Positions 1-8,893 of a DNA stretch of 64,000 nt are shown here, one piece after another. A program made the position numbers and the translations under genes. How positions within the stretch are numbered: position 1 is the first letter of the stretch; the number at the start of each line of letters is the position of its first letter. The notes under the pieces are model-generated. The model was not told the DNA's origin, did no database searches, and worked only from the letters and a program-made list of their open reading frames with translations. Location of the stretch: the NCBI RefSeq assembly GCF_030068605.1, contig NZ_JASJOU010000004.1:372001-436000 (forward strand). The letters run 5' to 3'. This stretch comes from Xanthocytophaga agilis (lineage in GTDB: Bacteria; Bacteroidota; Bacteroidia; Cytophagales; 172606-1).

Positions 1-926
1 TACTTCTGTATCAACTCCTGCTTCCATTGTGCTTCATCTGCCTGAGTGGCATGGTATTCATCTCCAAATCCATCCAGATAGATATAATGAATCTGTCCGC
101 CATTGTCCATGTACAGTTGCTTGGACCGCTCATTGGATATAGCAGGTTTAGTTGAAATGATGTTAGCAGAGGTATTGGTTACAGGTTTATTGTCAGGTTG
201 AGTAAGACGATTGATTTCTGAAACGGCTTGCTGTCCTAGTTGTTTGGTAGCTAGATCCCTACAGTTCAGACAATGTTCAAACGAAAAGAAACCCAGAAAG
301 AGAAGCCCATCATGAAAATTCTGATCTCCATATTCTATACCATAATCACGGACAATAACAAACGAACTGGCATGATAATCACCTGACGTCCATTGTTTCG
401 TATTGGCAATAACAGGGTACTCAAACAATTGGAAATGCTTATACGAAGCAATACTGCCCACCTGCATGAATGCATTACGGATGGTTGCGACAAGCAGTTT
501 ACGTGTATACAGATCTGGAATAGGCCATAAAGGGCCATAGAACCAAAAATCACTGATAAGTTGTGGTAAGAGTTGGTTAGGTTGTTTATATGATCCTGAA
601 ATGTCTCTATAATACAATCCTTCCGGACTGATAGTCAGCTCCCACTGTTTGATAGTTGTAGCTACTTGAGTTGTGTAGGTAAATGTTTGTGGAGTAATCC
701 TGTTCAGCTCTATTTGTTTCCAGAAATCATATCGTATACGTGCTGTTTCGGATAAAGTATCATAATATTCTTCAGCAATAGGTATAATTTCTTTAAATAG
801 TTTGTTTTGTGTTTCCAAAGGTTCTTCTCCCAATACGTTATAGGTCTCCAGAAAGGCTGATACTGCCCAGCTTTTCTTTGTTTTACCATTATTTTGATAA
901 ATAGTATCTCCTTCAAAATGTATCAT
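1..926 (-). CDS. Unknown protein, C-terminus cut off by the window edge
   Basis: An open frame runs without a stop from an ATG at 926 down to base 1, giving 308 codons before the window ends, so the true C-terminus is not visible. I do not recognise the family. The protein starts MIHFEGDTIYQNNGKTKKSW, has no signal peptide or membrane segment, is rich in Trp and Tyr, and has a CLNC pair about two thirds of the way along. A soluble cytoplasmic protein is the simplest reading. The region up to the next gene (1022) is short and AT-rich. Confidence is high that this is a real gene and low for any function. Confidence 0.75.
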   Translation of the reverse strand, partial: MIHFEGDTIYQNNGKTKKSWAVSAFLETYNVLGEEPLETQNKLFKEIIPIAEEYYDTLSETARIRYDFWKQIELNRITPQTFTYTTQVATTIKQWELTISPEGLYYRDISGSYKQPNQLLPQLISDFWFYGPLWPIPDLYTRKLLVATIRNAFMQVGSIASYKHFQLFEYPVIANTKQWTSGDYHASSFVIVRDYGIEYGDQNFHDGLLFLGFFSFEHCLNCRDLATKQLGQQAVSEINRLTQPDNKPVTNTSANIISTKPAISNERSKQLYMDNGGQIHYIYLDGFGDEYHATQADEAQWKQELIQK

Positions 927-1021
927 AATGTATTGTAAATGGGATTGATTGTATCAGAAGTATGTGGCACTACTCTTTTGGAAAGATTAGTAAGATAGGT
1001 AGAGTGTAAACTACAATAAAG

Positions 1022-2821
1022 TTAGTATGATAAAAGATAGTCCGTTAGATTGGTCTCTTCTTCCAGTTCCAGCTTTTTACGTAACCGGTAGCGGGCTGTT
1101 TTCACACTTTCTGGTGAGATACCCAATACAGTAGCAGACTCTTTCAGATTCATATTCAGGCGTACCAGTGCACACAACTTCAATTCACCAGAGCTAAGTT
1201 CCGGATGGCTCTCTTTCAGTTTGGAAAAAAACTCATGATGTACCTGTTCAAAATACATTTTGAAATCATCCCAATCCTTGTCCAGGCTAAAACTGTAGTC
1301 GACCAGTTTCATCAGGCGACTATAAATAGACGAAGGTTCATTTTTTGGTGCAGATTTTAATACTTCACTTACTGTTTCCCGAATCTCTTCCATGATACTA
1401 TTTTTCTGAATCATATTCAGTGTGTGTGTGGTAAGCGATTTATTACGGAATTCCAGTTGTTCGAGTAGCTGTCCTTCCCGCAACTGACTATTGTTTAATT
1501 CTGCCTGCGCCAGAGCCTGCTGAGCTTTGTACAGTTCTTCATTTTTAACAAGCAGTTCTTTTTTCTTGCGAAGGTTACTCCGTTGCTGATAAAGTACCAG
1601 TAGGGCAATAACCAATAATGCTCCCATTCCCAACCCAATCAGATTACGGGTAGATTGAGCCAGCTCTTTTTCTTTTTGTAATAGATTAATCTCTATTTGT
1701 TTCTTCTCGTTTTCATAATTGACACGCAACTTGGTAAGCTGATTGCCGCTTTCCTGAGAGAATAGAGAGTCTTTGATATTTTCATATTGTTGCAGAAACC
1801 GAAATGCATTTTCATAGTTTTTGGTTTGAGCATATACCAGGGCCAAACCGGAACAGGAGTTTTGCAGATCCTGAATCATATTTTTGGTGCTGGACAACTG
1901 ATATGCCTGCTGATAATGGTCGATAGCTTTTGTATACTGCTTCAATTGTATATAGGCTGCACCAAGTCCATTATGTGAAGAAGCAAGCAGGTTTTTTTTC
2001 TGATAGGTTGCATTTAACTCCAACGCTGTCTGATACTTCTGAAGAGCTGTTTCCGGGGAATTTTTCTTCAGATAGATTTTTCCCTGATTATTGTGACAGA
2101 TAATTTCTCCATTGGTGTCGTGTAGCTTTTCGAAGATAGCAAGGGCTTCCTGACTGCTTTTAAGTGCCTGGTCATATTGTTTCTGATTGAGATATACCTC
2201 TGATAGGTTGCTTAAAATTCCGGCTACAGCCTGTTGCCTGTTAATCTGTTTCCAGAGTGTCAGTGCTTGCTGGAAGAATGAAATCGCTTCTCCATTCTCC
2301 TGACGGTTTTTATAAATATTCCCAATATTATTAAGTATCCCCGCTTTTGTGTCTTTATCATCCACATCTTTAAGTAGTCCCAACCCTTGGAAATATCTAT
2401 CCAGTGCCAGAACATCATTTCCCTGCTGCTTATAAACCATCCCCATATTTACGATGCTTTTGGCTTCGCCTTTCAGATCATGAATAGCCTGATATAATTG
2501 TCTGGCTTTGGTAAAATAGGCAATGGCTTCTTTAAACTCACTTTTTTGCCAGTGATATACACCAATGAGTTGCTGACTACGGGCCTGTCCATGCTTATAA
2601 GCCAGTTTGTTAGATAAGGATAATGCTTTATGGGTATAGGAAAGCATTCGTTCCGGATCTGTGCTCCAGTATTCATACGCAAGTTCGTTTAGAAGCTTAA
2701 CCTGTGCTGTATCCGGTTTGGAAAGTTGGATTAGGTTTTTGAGACTATCTGTTTTGCTGTTCTGAGCAATGACTTGCAGTGAAATAGTTGCAAACAAAAA
2801 CAATAGAGCAGTGATCCTCAT
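1022..2821 (-). CDS. TPR-repeat membrane regulator with C-terminal LuxR/GerE-like HTH
   Basis: This 599-residue protein starts with a signal peptide (MRITALLFLFATISLQVIAQ, cleavage near residue 20). About eight tetratricopeptide repeats follow (roughly residues 30-370), then one membrane helix (about 393-412, LIGLGMGALLVIALLVL), a charged coiled coil, and a C-terminal helix-turn-helix of the GerE type (LSSGELKLCALVRL, then ESATVLGISPESVKTARYRL). This arrangement is common in Bacteroidota: TPRs sit in the periplasm, presumably for protein contacts, and the HTH faces the cytoplasm. It is divergent from the response regulator at 3233 and could regulate it, but that is inference. The target genes are unknown. 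Confidence 0.88.
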   Translation of the reverse strand: MRITALLFLFATISLQVIAQNSKTDSLKNLIQLSKPDTAQVKLLNELAYEYWSTDPERMLSYTHKALSLSNKLAYKHGQARSQQLIGVYHWQKSEFKEAIAYFTKARQLYQAIHDLKGEAKSIVNMGMVYKQQGNDVLALDRYFQGLGLLKDVDDKDTKAGILNNIGNIYKNRQENGEAISFFQQALTLWKQINRQQAVAGILSNLSEVYLNQKQYDQALKSSQEALAIFEKLHDTNGEIICHNNQGKIYLKKNSPETALQKYQTALELNATYQKKNLLASSHNGLGAAYIQLKQYTKAIDHYQQAYQLSSTKNMIQDLQNSCSGLALVYAQTKNYENAFRFLQQYENIKDSLFSQESGNQLTKLRVNYENEKKQIEINLLQKEKELAQSTRNLIGLGMGALLVIALLVLYQQRSNLRKKKELLVKNEELYKAQQALAQAELNNSQLREGQLLEQLEFRNKSLTTHTLNMIQKNSIMEEIRETVSEVLKSAPKNEPSSIYSRLMKLVDYSFSLDKDWDDFKMYFEQVHHEFFSKLKESHPELSSGELKLCALVRLNMNLKESATVLGISPESVKTARYRLRKKLELEEETNLTDYLLSY

Positions 2822-3048
2822 AGACAGACGAGGTGTAAAAGTGAATGATAGATGATGGAAGAATGTATTGTATCGCTGGATTGTAGATCTATAAAGAGAG
2901 GCTGCAATCTTGGCGGTTAGAAATAGAGTTGGAACTACGTGTAAGGAAATACCAGATTTCCGGATGGAGTAAAGGCTGTAGGTTCATTTTTTTCTGAGAA
3001 TGGTTTCGTTTTATGCTTTGACAGGCAAATAAAGACTCCAAATACCCA

Positions 3049-3100
3049 TTGTTCACCTTTTGTATACCTGGTTTTGCTAGTTGTTCACTTGCTGTATACC
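3049..3100 (+). promoter_or_regulatory. Direct-repeat regulator site upstream of the H-NOX group
   Basis: Two 20-bp direct repeats lie at 3049-3068 and 3081-3100, both starting TTGTTCAC and ending TGTATACC, with 3 mismatches in 20. Their start-to-start distance is 32 bp, about three helical turns. They end 12 bp before a TTG box at 3113-3115. That placement fits an activator site upstream of the promoter at 3113-3139. Confidence 0.5.
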
Positions 3101-3112
3101 CTTAATAATAGG

Positions 3113-3139
3113 TTGATCTTCAGGAGTGTGATATGTTTG
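3113..3139 (+). promoter_or_regulatory. Bacteroidota-type promoter for the response regulator/H-NOX genes
   Basis: TATGTTTG at 3132-3139 matches the Bacteroidota -7 box TAnnTTTG. A TTG at 3113-3115 lies 16 bp upstream as a -33 candidate, slightly closer than usual. Transcription would start near 3146 and read into the gene at 3233. A 14-codon frame (ATG at 3192) ends in a TGA that overlaps the ATG at 3233. Confidence 0.45.
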
Positions 3140-3232
3140 CATTGTCAATATTGATACAGTTAATCATACTTTCTCTTAAAAGTAAACAACCATGCAACCA
3201 TTTTCAATTATTACCCCAAATCCTTCAGCCAG

Positions 3233-3676
3233 ATGATCTTTAAAACGTATACTTCTTTCTGTCAGACTATTATGTTTATTGACGACAATCCGATTGATAC
3301 TTTTATTCATACTCGGTTATTAAAGCTTTCTGAGTTTCAGGGAAAGCAGTTGGTATATGACAATTGTTTTGCTGCATTAGACTACCTAACCTGTAATCAA
3401 TATGTAGGTGAGTTATTACCCGAACTGATTTTTGTGGATCTACACCTGCCGTTGATGAGTGGACTTGAGTTTGTTGAAAAAATAAAGGCTTTACCTGGAC
3501 TGATAGAAAAGCAATGCCAGGTAGTAGTGCTGTCCAGCACCTATCCTGAACCAGAAATGGCGTTTCAAATGGAGAAATCTGGTGTATGGAAAATTCTGGA
3601 AAAACCATTACGACTCGAAGATCTGAAAAATATATATGAAGAAGTAGAAGGTATGCGGTATGCTATTGCTTCCTGA
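3233..3676 (+). CDS. Single-domain response regulator (CheY-like receiver)
   Basis: A 147-residue receiver domain with no output domain. The acidic pair is D17-D18 (FIDDNPIDT), the phospho-acceptor is D69 (FVDLHLPLMSG), the conserved Ser/Thr is S101 (VVLSS) and the Lys is K124 (EKPL). The first 13 residues are not part of the fold, so Met14 at 3272 is an alternative start. It is followed 62 bp later by the H-NOX gene. Stand-alone receivers usually act by protein contact or as phosphate relays. No histidine kinase gene is visible in this group, so its kinase must be encoded elsewhere. Confidence 0.88.
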   Translation: MIFKTYTSFCQTIMFIDDNPIDTFIHTRLLKLSEFQGKQLVYDNCFAALDYLTCNQYVGELLPELIFVDLHLPLMSGLEFVEKIKALPGLIEKQCQVVVLSSTYPEPEMAFQMEKSGVWKILEKPLRLEDLKNIYEEVEGMRYAIAS

Positions 3677-3738
3677 ATTACTTCTATACCACCTTTTAGT
3701 TTAATCACATACAAAACAATTACCAGACACTCACTCAA

Positions 3739-4281
3739 ATGCACGGAATCATTTTTAATCAGTTACAAAAATACCTTAGAGATCGATCAGGCCCTTCAGC
3801 ATGGCTGGCTCTCCTGAATTCACAAGGATTAGAAAAGAAGATCTATCTGCCAACCCAGATTTATCCGGACCAGGAACTAATCTCGCTGATTTCGGGGATT
3901 GCTGGCAATCAGCAAAAGTCGGTAGAGCAGATACTGGAAGATTTTGGGCAGTTTATCGTAGCAGATTTATTCAAAATATATAGTGGAATGATTCGTCCGG
4001 AATGGAGAACGCTGGATGTGTTGGAGCATACAGAAAATACCATGCATAAAGCGGTACGTCATAGTGATCGTAATGCTACACCTCCGGAGTTGCTTTGTAC
4101 ACGTGTAAACCAGCGGGAAGTAGTAATTGATTATTCTTCCCGAAGACACCTGAGCAGTCTGGGTGTGGGGATCATCAAGGGGATTAGTGCACACTATGGT
4201 GAAAAAACACTGATACAGGTGCGCCATTATCAGGCTGCCAATGGCGAGAAGGCTTGTAAAATTTCGGTGACACTGGTGTAA
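3739..4281 (+). CDS. H-NOX haem nitric oxide/oxygen sensor
   Basis: A 180-residue stand-alone H-NOX domain. It begins MHGIIFNQLQKYL, the usual start of the family, carries the proximal haem ligand as H103 (NTMHKAV), and has the haem-propionate motif YxSxR as Y132, S134 and R136 (DYSSRR), followed by the typical GLI-like helix (LGVGIIKGI). The family binds haem and senses NO or O2, then regulates a partner kinase or cyclase. Here the neighbours are a receiver protein (3233) and a globin (4362), which supports an NO-responsive circuit. Ligand choice cannot be read with confidence from the sequence. Confidence 0.9.
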   Translation: MHGIIFNQLQKYLRDRSGPSAWLALLNSQGLEKKIYLPTQIYPDQELISLISGIAGNQQKSVEQILEDFGQFIVADLFKIYSGMIRPEWRTLDVLEHTENTMHKAVRHSDRNATPPELLCTRVNQREVVIDYSSRRHLSSLGVGIIKGISAHYGEKTLIQVRHYQAANGEKACKISVTLV

Positions 4282-4361
4282 ATCAGAGTTCCATAGTATA
4301 AGTTCAGAGAGGAGTGGGAGAAGCAAAATGTAACTATACGATTATTACTTATTGTTGTACG

Positions 4362-4772
4362 ATGATGACAGACAGGCAGATATTGATTATTAAAAATTCG
4401 TGGAGTGCTGTGATGGTACAATCACAGGAAGCGGGAGAACTGTTTTATCAGAAACTTTTTGAAGAAGCCCCCTTTCTGCATACATTTTTTCGGAATGATA
4501 TAGAACTGCAAGCCCGGAAGTTTACCAGCATGATGACACTATTGGTGCGTAGCATTCAGTATAGTGATAAAGTGACACATGAGCTTGAGGAACTGGCTAA
4601 ACGACATATACGATATGGGGCCAGACCAGAGCACTACGCCATTGTAGGTGATTCGCTAGTATGGATGATGAAGCAACGTCTGGAAGATAGATGGGATATG
4701 GAAACCGAACAGGCGTGGAAGGATATGTATCAACTGATAACAAGAACAATGATGTCAGTATATAATGCCTGA
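4362..4772 (+). CDS. Single-domain globin of the flavohaemoglobin-like family
   Basis: The frame is open from 4314, but the globin fold begins with the ATG at 4362 or the adjacent one at 4365 (MTDRQILIIKNSW), giving about 136 residues. Diagnostic residues are B10 Tyr29 (ELFYQKLF), CD1 Phe43 (TFFRND), a Gln near E7 (Q50), proximal F8 His82 (KRHIRYGARPEHY) and the helix GDSLVWMM. There is no reductase domain, unlike flavohaemoglobin. Lying 80 bp after the H-NOX gene, it may remove or buffer NO or O2, with electrons supplied by an unlinked reductase. That role is inferred. Confidence 0.87.
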   Translation: MMTDRQILIIKNSWSAVMVQSQEAGELFYQKLFEEAPFLHTFFRNDIELQARKFTSMMTLLVRSIQYSDKVTHELEELAKRHIRYGARPEHYAIVGDSLVWMMKQRLEDRWDMETEQAWKDMYQLITRTMMSVYNA

Positions 4773-4922
4773 TATACTTATTGAAAATGGTGAGACAACT
4801 ATGAAACTATGTAATCTGTAAAGCAGAAGAGCTAGCAGATTACAAAAAAAAAACACGGAAAAACAAACGCAGGAAACACCTGCATCCTACTTAATCTATT
4901 TTACATCTTACTACTTACATCT

Positions 4923-5291
4923 ATGTCAAACGTAAAAACATTATTGGATGAATGGTCTGTCAGAGACCTGGAAGATAACTCTTCTTTAAAAATTGCGGTA
5001 GAAAGCTGCACAGAGCTGGGAAATAAGTCATTGCCTGGAATTCAGGTCTACTGGCTGGGGCATATTCTCAACTATGAACCGCTGGCCGTAGAACGCTGGG
5101 CATATCAGGCTTCCAAAGCTGGTGTTACAGATTATTTACTGGAGGATCATTCGTGGATGGTGCATCAGGATCAGTATATTAAGAACTATCTGGTGATAGG
5201 CGATACACTGAAAGCACGTGTAGTCGTAAAAACCCGTAGTTCCAAACCTGTTATAAAAGAATATGATCTTCCTTTTCAGCTGGAAGCATAA
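4923..5291 (+). CDS. Unknown small soluble protein
   Basis: A 122-residue protein with no signal peptide or membrane segment that I cannot assign to a family. The N-terminal half is helical in character (LLDEWSVRDLEDN, EPLAVERWAYQASKAG) and the C-terminal half has alternating strands ending KEYDLPFQLEA. It lies 150 bp after the globin and 39 bp before the gene at 5331 on the same strand, so it is probably co-transcribed with at least the latter and may belong to the same sensory group. Confidence 0.7.
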   Translation: MSNVKTLLDEWSVRDLEDNSSLKIAVESCTELGNKSLPGIQVYWLGHILNYEPLAVERWAYQASKAGVTDYLLEDHSWMVHQDQYIKNYLVIGDTLKARVVVKTRSSKPVIKEYDLPFQLEA

Positions 5292-5330
5292 ATAATAAAA
5301 TCGAAACAATAAACCATTTTTACCCTATCT

Positions 5331-5897
5331 ATGAAAACTGGAGAATATTATTTGCAAGGTGCAATGGAAGTAGGTTCAGGCTTATGGATCAAGCCTGACT
5401 TCACATTTGAGTTTTTTTACAGTTATGGCATGATTGACAGAATAGCCAATGGCAAATGGGAACAAAAAGGAGGGCATTTGGTCCTAAATAATACGCCAAA
5501 GCCAGAGAAAGACTTTATACTGGTTAGTTCTTCTAAGAAAACACGAAAGCAACTGGTGATTCAGATTAGTGATCCCAATAAAATGGTAGTTCGCAGTGTG
5601 TATTGTCAATTACAGACTCGTTCGGGAATGGTACTGGAAGGAAGTAGTGATGCGCATGGGGTTATTGTATTTGATACTGCAGAACCTCTTAGTATAGCAC
5701 TCATTCATGAGTTCTGGCCGGATCGTTATTCTGTTTTTGAGATAGCCAATCCGGAGGAAAACTATTTTGAGTTTACGATTGAACCCCGGATTGTTGATGT
5801 CGAATTTAGTGATCTGACCTTACAGATTGGCGATAATATGTTACAGGGACCACATCCATTACTGAAAGGCCAAGAGTGGACATATGTAATGAGCTAG
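5331..5897 (+). CDS. Unknown beta-rich cytoplasmic protein
   Basis: A 188-residue protein beginning MKTGEYYLQGAMEVGSGLWI, followed by a strand pattern (FTFEFFYSYG, GKWEQKGGHLVLNN) that resembles a small beta-barrel or lipocalin-like sheet. Such proteins occur as hypotheticals in many bacteria, and I know no characterised member. No signal peptide is present. It closes the group that starts at 3233 and is followed by a strong terminator at 5941. Confidence 0.7.
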   Translation: MKTGEYYLQGAMEVGSGLWIKPDFTFEFFYSYGMIDRIANGKWEQKGGHLVLNNTPKPEKDFILVSSSKKTRKQLVIQISDPNKMVVRSVYCQLQTRSGMVLEGSSDAHGVIVFDTAEPLSIALIHEFWPDRYSVFEIANPEENYFEFTIEPRIVDVEFSDLTLQIGDNMLQGPHPLLKGQEWTYVMS

Positions 5898-5940
5898 GTA
5901 GTGTAATGTAAACCAAGAAACATGTTTCCGGTAGTAATGA

Positions 5941-5980
5941 ATACTCTCAGAAGGATTCCTCTGAGAGTATTTTATTTTTT
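5941..5980 (+). terminator. Rho-independent terminator
   Basis: A perfect 10-bp stem (ATACTCTCAG at 5941-5950 with CTGAGAGTAT at 5961-5970) is followed directly by TTTATTTTTT. The loop AAGGATTCCT can itself pair. It ends the operon finishing at 5897. Confidence 0.9.
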
Positions 5981-6183
5981 AGCTATTTAGTTGGGGTATA
6001 GTTTGTTATAAAAACCAGAGAAAAGCATAGCATCAGGGTAGTAAGTGAACGAAATATCTGTTAATATTGGTTTTGGAAGATAGTAGTCGCGCATACTATC
6101 TCTGGCAAGGTCTCTGATACTTTTTATGTTTATTCATACGAATCTTTATTTGTTTACAAACTATTAACCGTCAGTTAGTTAAC

Positions 6184-6615
6184 GTGGAAAATATTTTTAA
6201 GAGTAATGTGTTATGGTCGCAGATTGATGCGAACATGCATTTACGTCATTCTGCCTATGCTGATTTTGCAGCTCAGGCAAGGGTAGAGTTACTGAATCAA
6301 TGTGGACTGGATTATAAAACATTTTCTTCTCTGAAAATTGGTCCCATTCTGTTCAGAGAAGAACTAATCTACTTCCGGGAAGTAGGTCTGAATGAATCCA
6401 TTTCCATAGAGACTTTTGTCACAAAGTCCAATGCAGATATGTCCCGGTGGTCATTTACACAGCATATGTATCGTTCGGACGGAGTAAAAGCAGCTACTAT
6501 ACATGTAGATGGAGCCTGGATGGATGTAGTAAAACGAAAGTTAACCGTGTTGCCTGAAGAGTTTATACAAAGGTTGAGCGAATTGCCTAAAAGCGAAGAC
6601 TTTCAGCAGGTATAA
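6184..6615 (+). CDS. Acyl thioesterase of the hotdog (4HBT) type
   Basis: A 143-residue protein with the 4-hydroxybenzoyl-CoA/acyl-ACP thioesterase pattern: SQIDANMHLRHSAYADFAAQ with the catalytic-region Asp near the start, a long helix (ARVELLNQCG), and beta strands (ILFREELIYFREVGLNESI). It would hydrolyse acyl-CoA or acyl-ACP in the cytoplasm; the substrate is unknown. The start codon is GTG at 6184, with no in-frame ATG close upstream. It is convergent with the aldo/keto reductase and shares a two-way terminator with it. Confidence 0.82.
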   Translation: MENIFKSNVLWSQIDANMHLRHSAYADFAAQARVELLNQCGLDYKTFSSLKIGPILFREELIYFREVGLNESISIETFVTKSNADMSRWSFTQHMYRSDGVKAATIHVDGAWMDVVKRKLTVLPEEFIQRLSELPKSEDFQQV

Positions 6616-6641
6616 AGTTTTCTGGTTGGTGTTGGAAATAG

Positions 6642-6675
6642 AAAAGCCCTGATGATTTGTGTTGTCAGGGCTTTT
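6642..6675. terminator. Bidirectional terminator between convergent genes
   Basis: AAAAGCCCTGA at 6642-6652 pairs perfectly with TCAGGGCTTTT at 6665-6675, giving a T-run on both strands. It lies between the gene ends at 6615 and 6692. Confidence 0.88.
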
Positions 6676-6691
6676 GATTGCAATCGGTGAT

Positions 6692-7729
6692 TTATTTTTT
6701 ATAAAAATCAGGTACAGGTTTGAGATACGGGAAATCACGCTGATGCCAGTAAGGATAAATCGGATCTCTGTCACTGGCAGCATCCAGCTTCTTCACTTGT
6801 TCAGTAGTCAGATTCCAGCCTACTGCACCAAAGTTCTGTTTGAGTTGTTCTTCATTTCTGGCTCCAATGATGATGTTGCTGATTGTTGGACGTTGCAACA
6901 ACCAGTTCAGCGCTACCTGGGCTACAGTCTTCCCGGTTTCTTGAGCTACCTCATCCAGGGCATCCACAATTTTATACAATAGTTCTTCAGACGGAAGTGG
7001 ACCCTGGTCACCACCCTGTGCTACTCGGCTATCGGCTGGTAGTGGATTGTTGCGGCGGTATTTACCACCTAACCGACCAAATGACAACGGGCTCCATACA
7101 ATAGTCCCTACATTTTGATCCAAGCCCAATGGCAGGAGCTCCCATTCAAACTCACGGCTTAACAGCGAATAATGCGCCTGATGGGCTACATAGCGTGCCC
7201 ATCCATAGCGTTCAGAAATAGAAAGAGCTTTCATCAGTTGCCATCCGGAAAAGTTGGAACAGGCAATATATCTGATCTTACCACTTTGCACCAGAGTATT
7301 GAGAGCACTCAACGATTCTTCTATAGGCGTTGTATTGTCAAAGCCATGCAGATGGTAAATATCTATGTAGTCAGTTTGTAACCGTTTCAGACTATCTTCA
7401 CATGCTTTTATCAGATGATGTCTTGATGACCCACGATCATTGGGGTTATTGCTCATCTGAAAGGTAGCTTTTGTCGAGATTAACACCTGATTTCTACGTC
7501 CTTCAATAGCTTTGCCCAAAATTTCCTCCGCCATACCTGCAGAGTAAACATTAGCTGTATCAAACATTGTTAACCCAGCATCCAGGCAAAGGTCTACCAT
7601 GCGGGATGCTTCGGCTACCTGTGTGCTGCCCCAGGCCTTAAAAAAATCATTGCCACCACCAAAGGTTGCTGTTCCCAAACTAAGGACTGGAACTTTTAAT
7701 CCGGATGCTCCGAGTGATCTGTATTCCAT
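6692..7729 (-). CDS. Aldo/keto reductase
   Basis: A 345-residue NADPH-dependent oxidoreductase of the AKR superfamily with a TIM-barrel pattern. The catalytic tetrad is visible as D57 and Y62 (MFDTANVYSAG), K87 (ISTKATF) and H128 (YHLHGFD). The cofactor-binding end is also typical (IIIGARNEEQLKQNFGA). There is no signal peptide, so it is cytoplasmic. It follows the short-chain dehydrogenase at 7794 with a 64-bp gap on the same strand, and the two may form a small redox or detoxification operon. The substrate is not predictable. Confidence 0.93.
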   Translation of the reverse strand: MEYRSLGASGLKVPVLSLGTATFGGGNDFFKAWGSTQVAEASRMVDLCLDAGLTMFDTANVYSAGMAEEILGKAIEGRRNQVLISTKATFQMSNNPNDRGSSRHHLIKACEDSLKRLQTDYIDIYHLHGFDNTTPIEESLSALNTLVQSGKIRYIACSNFSGWQLMKALSISERYGWARYVAHQAHYSLLSREFEWELLPLGLDQNVGTIVWSPLSFGRLGGKYRRNNPLPADSRVAQGGDQGPLPSEELLYKIVDALDEVAQETGKTVAQVALNWLLQRPTISNIIIGARNEEQLKQNFGAVGWNLTTEQVKKLDAASDRDPIYPYWHQRDFPYLKPVPDFYKK

Positions 7730-7793
7730 AGAGTAGATTGTAGTAAAAAATTGATTGACAATGTATATCTGAAAATAATGATTACTGGCTTTG

Positions 7794-8516
7794 CTAAGGG
7801 TTGGTTGACCACAAACCTACATCTTTTACCAACGCCCGGCGATTAAGTTTTAAATGAGCTACCAGTAGTTCAGCAAAGTCTTCTGGTTGTAATACTTTTT
7901 CCGGATTGCCATCTGTCAGATTCAGGCTCATTGCCATGTTTGTTGCAATCGTACTGGGAGTCATAGTAAACACCCGGATATTGGATTTACGAACTTCCTG
8001 CATCAGAGACTCTGATAAGCCTATCAGGCCAAATTTGGAGGCACTATAGGCACTTGTCTGTGCTGCTCCCCGCTGACCAGCTGTAGAGGAGATATTTACT
8101 ATGTCACCACTCTGACGTTGCTGCATTTCAGGAAGTACATTCCGGATGGCATAATAAGCTCCCAATAAGTTTACTTTAATTATATTTTCCCATTGATCCA
8201 CATCCAGATCCATAAACTTGCCAAATTTACCTACTCCTGCATTGTTAATCAGAATGTCAATAGAACCAACTTCTTCTTTTAATCTGGTAATGGCTGCACT
8301 GATAGCTGCATAATCTGATACATCAGCAGTGGTAGTGGCAATCTTGATAGAACTATCTACATGTGCAGCTTTTAACGCTACTTCCTGCAAATCAGATTCT
8401 GTACGAGCCAGCAAAGCCAGATTGACACCTTCATGCGCAAGGGCTAATGCTACAGCTCTGCCCAGACCTTTGCCTGCTCCGGTAATTAATGCGGTTTTTC
8501 CTTTAAGAGATTCCAT
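7794..8516 (-). CDS. Short-chain dehydrogenase/reductase (FabG-like SDR)
   Basis: A 240-residue classical SDR. The glycine-rich nucleotide site is TGAGKGLG (residues 12-19), followed by NNAG (91-94), the catalytic Ser at about 144 (NISSTAG), and Y157 and K161 (YSASK). The best general description is a 3-oxoacyl-ACP-reductase-like enzyme, but the C-terminus ([18 protein letters not shown]) is that of SDRs of unknown substrate. It is cytoplasmic and lies upstream of the aldo/keto reductase on the same strand. Confidence 0.92.
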   Translation of the reverse strand: MESLKGKTALITGAGKGLGRAVALALAHEGVNLALLARTESDLQEVALKAAHVDSSIKIATTTADVSDYAAISAAITRLKEEVGSIDILINNAGVGKFGKFMDLDVDQWENIIKVNLLGAYYAIRNVLPEMQQRQSGDIVNISSTAGQRGAAQTSAYSASKFGLIGLSESLMQEVRKSNIRVFTMTPSTIATNMAMSLNLTDGNPEKVLQPEDFAELLVAHLKLNRRALVKDVGLWSTNP

Positions 8517-8893
8517 AAAATAAAAAAGTATGTGATTAAGGTTGATGGAATAAGTGTTTCAGAAGTATACCTGATTCTATTGTCTTTTACACAACCAGAG
8601 CCAGAATAATTCCCTTTTGGAAAGTTTCTTCTTCGTTGTGCTTACAAAATTCTGGTAATTTTGAATTTTTACTATATTTTCTGAAGAAAGATAGTGTCTT
8701 ATTCATGGGTAATGTAAAGGGTACATAAAAATAGAATCATTAATAAATTCTATTTATACTGTAAGTAATCCAAAAATTTGGTGTTTTATCTCCTGTTTAG
8801 TATTATTGTCTCATTGTGTGACAATAATAGCCAATATATTCATAATTGGTTTCTGTACCTGTAATCCTTCCTATAACCCCTAACTAGTTTGTT

